From assembly GCA_003489145.1 (NCBI GenBank), contig DNJI01000012.1, positions 5,286 through 31,485 of the forward strand: 26,200 nucleotides of DNA. The letters are read 5' to 3'. The position numbers were made by a program, and so were the translations under genes. This DNA comes from Gammaproteobacteria bacterium. Its GTDB lineage: Bacteria > Pseudomonadota > Gammaproteobacteria > PS1 > Pseudothioglobaceae. This document shows positions 22,141-26,200 of the stretch, piece by piece (position 1 is the stretch's first letter; each line of letters begins with the position of its first letter). Below the pieces are notes generated by a model that saw nothing but the letters and a program-made list of their open reading frames with translations, was not told the origin of the DNA and did no database searches.

Positions 22141-23082
22141 ATGAATCCTATTTACTTTGATCTTGATTTTGGTATTACTTGTATTGATACCGAGCACATG
22201 CGCAAAGATTTTGTCGCTGCTTATTTGATTGAAGACAATGGTCGTGCTGCTTTTGTGGATACCGGTTGTTACCTATCCGTACCAACACTACTAGCCACAC
22301 TAGATGCTAAAAACATTAAACCTGAAAATGTAGACTATATATTGCTCACGCACATTCACCTTGACCATGCGGGCGGTGCAGGCGAATTAATCAAGCACTT
22401 GCCGAATGCGACAGTCTATGTGCATGAATATGGTGCGAATCATTTAATCGACCCTTCTAAACTACGTGCTGGTGTGATTAGCGTGTATGGAGAATTGTTC
22501 TTTAAACAATTCCTGGGAGACTTAATCCCAATACCCGAAAACAAGGTTGTTATTGCAAAAGATGGTGATGTGATTACATTGGGTAATCGCACATTAAAGT
22601 TTATCGACACCCCCGGTCATGCACGCCACCATGTGTGCATTTGGGATGAAAAATCCAAAGGATTATTTTCTGGTGATACACTAGGCGTTAGTTATCGTGA
22701 GTTTGATACCGATCAAGGCGAATTAATCTTCCCGCCAACGACACCCGTACAGTTTGATCCAGAGGTTTGGAAAAATACCATTCAAAAACTCATGGCACTA
22801 CAACCAAAGTACGCCTACTTGACGCACTTTAACCGTATTGAATTCACGAGTCAGTCTGCCAATATGCTGATACAGCATATCGATGGCTTTGTTAAGATTG
22901 CCAACACTTTAAAAAATCGACCTAATCGACACAAGGCCATTAAAGAATCCCTGCTTAATTACTTACTGGACATCGCCACTAAACACGGCGTTATATTAGA
23001 CGAAGCACAACAGGTTAAACTGTTTAAAGGCGATTTAGAAATTTGCGCTCAAGGTTTGGGTGTTTGGTTAGATCGTAATTAG
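22141..23082 (+). CDS. Metallo-beta-lactamase fold hydrolase (glyoxalase II-like)
   Basis: A 313-residue cytosolic hydrolase of the MBL superfamily. All metal sites are visible: THIHLDH (H71, H73, D75, H76), H160 in TPGHARHH, D179 in FSGDT and H237 in YLTHFN, enough for a two-metal centre. The extra helical C-terminal 80 residues are not part of the core fold. Superfamily members include glyoxalase II, persulfide dioxygenases and lactonases; the residues do not settle which, and no partner gene is adjacent. A persulfide role would suit a sulfur oxidiser but is only speculation. The ATG has no Shine-Dalgarno and a TAAAAT at 22129-22134 lies 6 bases upstream, so the message may be leaderless. 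Confidence 0.86.
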   Translation: MNPIYFDLDFGITCIDTEHMRKDFVAAYLIEDNGRAAFVDTGCYLSVPTLLATLDAKNIKPENVDYILLTHIHLDHAGGAGELIKHLPNATVYVHEYGANHLIDPSKLRAGVISVYGELFFKQFLGDLIPIPENKVVIAKDGDVITLGNRTLKFIDTPGHARHHVCIWDEKSKGLFSGDTLGVSYREFDTDQGELIFPPTTPVQFDPEVWKNTIQKLMALQPKYAYLTHFNRIEFTSQSANMLIQHIDGFVKIANTLKNRPNRHKAIKESLLNYLLDIATKHGVILDEAQQVKLFKGDLEICAQGLGVWLDRN

Positions 23083-23105
23083 TGGAATTTTAGAACGACA
23101 TGAGC

Positions 23106-23123
23106 AAGGCCTATGCCTTTTTT
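23106..23123 (+). terminator. Short terminator-like hairpin after the MBL gene
   Basis: Stem AAGGC/GCCTT (23106-23110 and 23115-23119) with loop CTAT, followed by T. The stem is only 5 base pairs, so strength is doubtful. It lies in the convergent gap with ppnP. Confidence 0.45.
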
Positions 23124-23128
23124 AAATT

Positions 23129-23440
23129 TTAGTAATAAGAACAGCAATAATCCGTTACTTCTTTTACTTGCAATTTGAAGCTTGAATTTTTAGGAACTTC
23201 AAACGAAGTGCCTTTGGTAAAAGTTTGCCACTCACTTTCGCCCGGCAATAACACCTCCATTTCACCTGCTTGGATTTCCATCAATTCATTATCATCCGTA
23301 CCAAACTCATAATCACCTGGCATCATAATGCCGAGTGTTTTCTTAGAGCCATCGGCAAACTGAACCACGCGCGAAGTGACTTTACCATCAAAATAAATAT
23401 TGGCCGCCTTTACAACCGTTACATTTTCAAAACTTGACAT
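23129..23440 (-). CDS. ppnP: Pyrimidine/purine nucleoside phosphorylase PpnP (DUF1255)
   Basis: A 103-residue single-domain cupin. E. coli PpnP (YaiE) splits several nucleosides with phosphate to base and ribose 1-phosphate. The family pattern is visible along the whole length: VTVVKAANIYFDGKVTSRVV, TLGIMMPGDYEF, EIQAGEMEVLLPGE and the SFEVPKNSSFKLQV strand, ending DYCCSYY. Length is normal (E. coli 94). It begins 8 bases after pepA on the same strand, so the pair is probably one transcript. No Shine-Dalgarno is visible before its ATG. The 3' end faces the MBL gene convergently. Confidence 0.92.
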   Translation of the reverse strand: MSSFENVTVVKAANIYFDGKVTSRVVQFADGSKKTLGIMMPGDYEFGTDDNELMEIQAGEMEVLLPGESEWQTFTKGTSFEVPKNSSFKLQVKEVTDYCCSYY

Positions 23441-23448
23441 AACAATTC

Positions 23449-24873
23449 TTAAACTTGATCCAAAACATATTGGGTTAATAGTGGCACTGGACGGCCTGTT
23501 GCACCTTTTTTAGCGCCACTTACCCAAGCAGTGCCTGCAATATCCAAATGCGCCCAGCGATAGTTTTTAGCATATCGTGCTAAAAAACAAGCGGCAGTTA
23601 CTGTGCCAGCTTCACGCCCACCAATATTACCCATATCAGCAAAGTTTGACTTAAGCAATTCGTCATATTCGTCATCAAGTGGTAATTGCCAAGCCGTATC
23701 TAGAGCTATTTTTCCTGCTGCAATTAGATCATCGGCTAAGTCCTGATCATTTGCCATTACACCACAATGGTGCTTACCTAAGGCAACAATCACAGCACCG
23801 GTTAAGGTTGCCGTATCAATCACAACTGCTGGGTTAAATTTTTCCACATAAGTCAGTGCGTCACACAAAATTAAACGCCCTTCAGCATCAGTATTAAGAA
23901 TCTCAATGGTTTGGCCCGACATACTTGTGACCACATCACCCGGCTTAGAGGCGTTATGCGCAGGCATATTCTCAACGGTTGGCACCACGATGGTCAAGTT
24001 TACTTTAAGTTTCATTTCGGCTACTGCGCGCATTGTGCCTAGCACTGATGCCGCACCACACATATCGTATTTCATCTCATCCATGCCGGCACCGGGCTTA
24101 AGTGAAATACCACCACTGTCAAAGGTCACACCTTTGCCAACCAACACAATCGGCTTGGCATCGCCATTACCAACATAACTTAGACTAATGAGTTTCGGCG
24201 GCTCAATTGACCCCTTAGAAACTGAAAGCAATGAGCCCATACCGAGAGCTGACATGTCAGCTTCTTCTAATATTTCACAGTCTAAATCAAATTCTGTAGC
24301 AAGGACTTGTGCAGTATCTGCCAAATAAGTCGGTGTACATACATTTGATGGCAAATCACCCAAATGACGTGTCAGCGCCATGCCATTTGCAATGGCCTGA
24401 CCTTGTGCTAATTCATGGGCGTTGTCGGCATCTGATTGCATGGCAATGCTCTCAACTGGACTTTCATCAGTCTGATCAGCGCCTACTTTTTGTATTTGAT
24501 AAGTTGAATTTAACATCACTCTGGCAGTGGTACGTTGCATCCACTGCTGATCACAACCTTCTATCTCAACTTGTTGAATCATAGTGCTTTTAATTTTGAC
24601 AGTGGCTAATGCGTCACTAACAGCAACCAAAGCTTTGATATAGTTTTTATCCGTCGTCGGCGCATCGCCCAAACCTACAACGATGATATGCTTAGCTTTA
24701 AAGCCTTCAACTAAGTTTAAGGATAAAATTTTTCCAGCTTTGGATTCAAACTGATTAAGTTCAATCAACTGTCGCAATGCTGCGTCATTAAGGTCTGTAT
24801 CCGTATTAGAAAATACGACAACACTATCACCATCAAAATGTTGAATGGTTTGATTAATTAAAGAGAATTCCAT
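23449..24873 (-). CDS. pepA: Leucyl aminopeptidase (cytosol aminopeptidase, M17)
   Basis: Hexameric two-metal aminopeptidase that recycles peptides; E. coli PepA also binds DNA in gene regulation and plasmid resolution. The 474-residue product (from the chosen start) has an N-terminal macrodomain-like half and the catalytic half. The latter holds VGKGVTFDSGGISLKPGAGM (metal lysine and aspartate), MKYDMCGAA and the M17 signature NTDAEGRLILCD with the second-metal D and E. The end AHLDIAGTAWVSGAKKGATG matches the family. I choose ATG at 24873 because MEFSL matches E. coli MEFSV; an in-frame TTG at 24897 would be at or near the predicted transcription start. It is followed by ppnP. Confidence 0.94.
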   Translation of the reverse strand: MEFSLINQTIQHFDGDSVVVFSNTDTDLNDAALRQLIELNQFESKAGKILSLNLVEGFKAKHIIVVGLGDAPTTDKNYIKALVAVSDALATVKIKSTMIQQVEIEGCDQQWMQRTTARVMLNSTYQIQKVGADQTDESPVESIAMQSDADNAHELAQGQAIANGMALTRHLGDLPSNVCTPTYLADTAQVLATEFDLDCEILEEADMSALGMGSLLSVSKGSIEPPKLISLSYVGNGDAKPIVLVGKGVTFDSGGISLKPGAGMDEMKYDMCGAASVLGTMRAVAEMKLKVNLTIVVPTVENMPAHNASKPGDVVTSMSGQTIEILNTDAEGRLILCDALTYVEKFNPAVVIDTATLTGAVIVALGKHHCGVMANDQDLADDLIAAGKIALDTAWQLPLDDEYDELLKSNFADMGNIGGREAGTVTAACFLARYAKNYRWAHLDIAGTAWVSGAKKGATGRPVPLLTQYVLDQV

Positions 24874-24904
24874 CATTTTTTTCGAAAATAAATACAATGG
24901 CGCA

Positions 24905-24926
24905 ATTGTACCTAAGTAGGTAAAAT
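24905..24926. promoter_or_regulatory. Divergent pepA/dsbC-like promoter region with palindrome
   Basis: TACCTA-AG-TAGGTA (24909-24922) is a near-perfect palindrome. Its ends overlap a minus-strand TACAAT (24905-24910) toward pepA and a plus-strand TAAAAT (24921-24926) toward the dsbC-like gene. A protein bound here would cover both -10 boxes. -35 boxes are weak on both sides. Confidence 0.4.
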
Positions 24927-24955
24927 TTATTCATTTTTAACCACAATTATTTATT

Positions 24956-25678
24956 ATGCTAAAGTCATTATTCATTACACTTGCCTTGCTATCAACTAAT
25001 ATTTTGGCTGACAAAGCCGATATCCTTAAAGGTCTGAACAGTTACTTTTCAGGCGTAACTGAGCAAGACATCAACTCAACCCCATTTCAAGGTTTATACG
25101 AAGTCATTCTAAGGAAGCCAGCACTCGATGTTATTTATATTTCAGAGGATGGTCGTTATTTAGCGCAAGGCGAAGTGATTGATTTGCAAACACGCATAAA
25201 TCTAACCCAATATCGCATGTCTAGCCTTGCTAAGGAAATTTTAGCAACCACCACTGATGATGAAAAAATTATCTATAAAGCCGATGATGAAAAATACATC
25301 ATTAACGTCTTTACTGATGTCGACTGCCCTTATTGCCGAAAACTACATAAAGACGTAGATGCGCTTAACAAGCTGGGTGTTACAATGAAATACTTGGCTT
25401 TTCCACGCACAGGTGTGAATACTAAATCCTACTACCGCTCTGTTGCTATTTGGTGTGCTGACGATCCAAAACAAGCGATGAACAGAGGCATGATACAAAA
25501 AGGCAATCCTCTGGTTGATTGTAAAAATCCAATCATCGATCATCTAATTTTAGCCAAAAAGCTTAATGTTACCGGCACACCTTTTATTTTCTTCGAGAAT
25601 GGCGACCATATCCCAGGCTACGTTAAACCGAAAAGCTTGTTAAAAGAAATTAAACGCTCACTTGCAAAATATCCATAA
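24956..25678 (+). CDS. DsbC-like thiol:disulfide interchange protein
   Basis: A 240-residue periplasmic disulfide isomerase. Residues 1-18 are a signal peptide (ending NILA-D). Residues about 20-90 form the DsbC dimerisation domain, and the rest is a thioredoxin fold with the active site CPYC (C124, C127) and the cis-proline in TGTPF (P209). A second cysteine pair, C167 and C189, matches the structural disulfide of DsbC. Length fits (E. coli DsbC 236). It would correct wrong disulfides in exported proteins and help cytochrome c apoproteins. No Shine-Dalgarno precedes the ATG. Its 3' end overlaps the proposed rsmB start by 17 bases. DsbD, its usual reductant, is not in the window. Confidence 0.92.
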   Translation: MLKSLFITLALLSTNILADKADILKGLNSYFSGVTEQDINSTPFQGLYEVILRKPALDVIYISEDGRYLAQGEVIDLQTRINLTQYRMSSLAKEILATTTDDEKIIYKADDEKYIINVFTDVDCPYCRKLHKDVDALNKLGVTMKYLAFPRTGVNTKSYYRSVAIWCADDPKQAMNRGMIQKGNPLVDCKNPIIDHLILAKKLNVTGTPFIFFENGDHIPGYVKPKSLLKEIKRSLAKYP

Positions 25679-26200
25679 GTCTAATACACGAGTAGTTGCG
25701 TTAGAAGCAATTTGCTCGGTTATTCTTGAAAAAAAATCTCTGTCTGCTTTTGTCTATCCAGACCCGGATGATGCTTTAGCCAAGTCGTTAGTATTTGGCA
25801 CCATTCGTTTTTATCATCAGCTAAATGATATTGTTACCGATCTGCTTGATCATTCCTTAAAAAAGGAAGATCTTGATATTCACTGTCTGATGCTATTAGG
25901 TGCTTATCAAATATTACATTCGAATGTAGCCAGTCACGCTAGTGTTTTTGAAACCGTTAATGTGGCAATTGATCTTGATAAAGACTGGGCTAAAGGCTTG
26001 ATCAACGCTATTTTAAGACAAATTGATCGCAACAAAGAAAAGCTATTAGCTCAAACGCATTATTCACACCCTACCTGGATGGTAAAAAAAATAAAACAAA
26101 ATTATCCGAACGATTTTGAACAGATTTTTAGCCAAAATAATATTCAGGCACCCATGACCATTCGCGTACATCCGAAATACCCAATAGCGGATTATCGGCA
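25662..26200 (+). CDS. rsmB: 16S rRNA m5C967 methyltransferase RsmB, 5' part only
   Basis: The first 179 codons of RsmB; the rest lies beyond the right edge. The visible part is the NusB-like RNA-binding N-domain, with VVALEAICSVI, LVFGTIRFYHQL, LMLLGAYQIL and KGLINAILRQIDRN, then a linker reaching MTIRVHP, where the methyltransferase half begins. Full RsmB (about 430 residues) methylates C967 of 16S rRNA with SAM. No ATG or GTG fits; TTG at 25662 is the only usual start codon in the open frame before the conserved block, and it overlaps dsbC by 17 bases. Translation may therefore be coupled to dsbC. The start remains uncertain. Confidence 0.86.
   Translation, partial: MQNIHKSNTRVVALEAICSVILEKKSLSAFVYPDPDDALAKSLVFGTIRFYHQLNDIVTDLLDHSLKKEDLDIHCLMLLGAYQILHSNVASHASVFETVNVAIDLDKDWAKGLINAILRQIDRNKEKLLAQTHYSHPTWMVKKIKQNYPNDFEQIFSQNNIQAPMTIRVHPKYPIADYR

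Noticed and set aside
24309..24584. 91-codon plus-strand open frame inside pepA
   Set aside because: Antisense to conserved aminopeptidase sequence, no family match and no start signals.
1..26200. Mobile elements, prophage, CRISPR or toxin-antitoxin loci
   Set aside because: No transposase, integrase, repeat-spacer array or small toxin pair could be found; the window is mostly core genes.

Overview
This window looks like a chromosomal stretch from an AT-rich gammaproteobacterium of the sulfur-oxidising SUP05/Thioglobus type, free-living or a related symbiont. Three things suggest this. Gene orders known from gammaproteobacteria are kept (yhdP-tldD and pabC-mltG-tmk-holB). There is a tusA-dsrE2-type sulfur-carrier pair. 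The genes are tightly packed with small c-type cytochromes and short intergenic gaps. The taxonomic call is inference from gene content; no database search was possible. I see no tRNA or rRNA gene, CRISPR array, prophage or insertion sequence, and no gene-free stretch longer than about 220 bases.

Layout, left to right. Bases 1-485 (minus) hold the start of the complex I operon (nuoA, partial nuoB). Bases 562-4509 (minus) carry tldD and a YhdP/AsmA-like envelope gene. Divergent from it is a membrane-anchored cytochrome c5-like protein (4548-5006, plus). Then come a one-domain asparaginase-like protein, a YggS PLP protein, and an argB-pyrK pair (5032-7969, all minus). Bases 8039-12100 (minus) form a compact run: rdgB, hemW, a lipoprotein cytochrome c, a Tat-exported multicopper oxidase and a DUF4396 membrane protein. 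The last three look like a copper-handling or periplasmic redox module. rpiA (plus) overlaps convergently with a BepA-like protease (minus). A strong promoter then drives tusA-dsrE2 (14265-15033, plus), followed by an 88-base imperfect inverted repeat and a bidirectional terminator.

Bases 15213-21206 (minus) are a seven-activity operon: a pabC-mltG gene fusion, tmk, holB, hemL, a LOG-family protein and a HAD phosphatase, joined by 4-base overlaps or gaps of 1-12 bases. A divergent promoter drives a membrane-anchored DUF302 protein (21424-22077), followed by a metallo-beta-lactamase-fold hydrolase, then pepA-ppnP (minus), then a DsbC-like protein overlapping the start of rsmB, which runs off the window.

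The observations most worth a second look are: the in-frame PabC-MltG fusion, which joins a cytosolic folate-pathway enzyme to a periplasmic peptidoglycan terminase; the cytochrome/multicopper oxidase/DUF4396 module coupled to hemW; the inverted repeat after dsrE2; palindromes sitting on divergent promoters; and several genes whose best -10 box lies only 6-8 bases before an ATG with no Shine-Dalgarno, which suggests leaderless transcripts.
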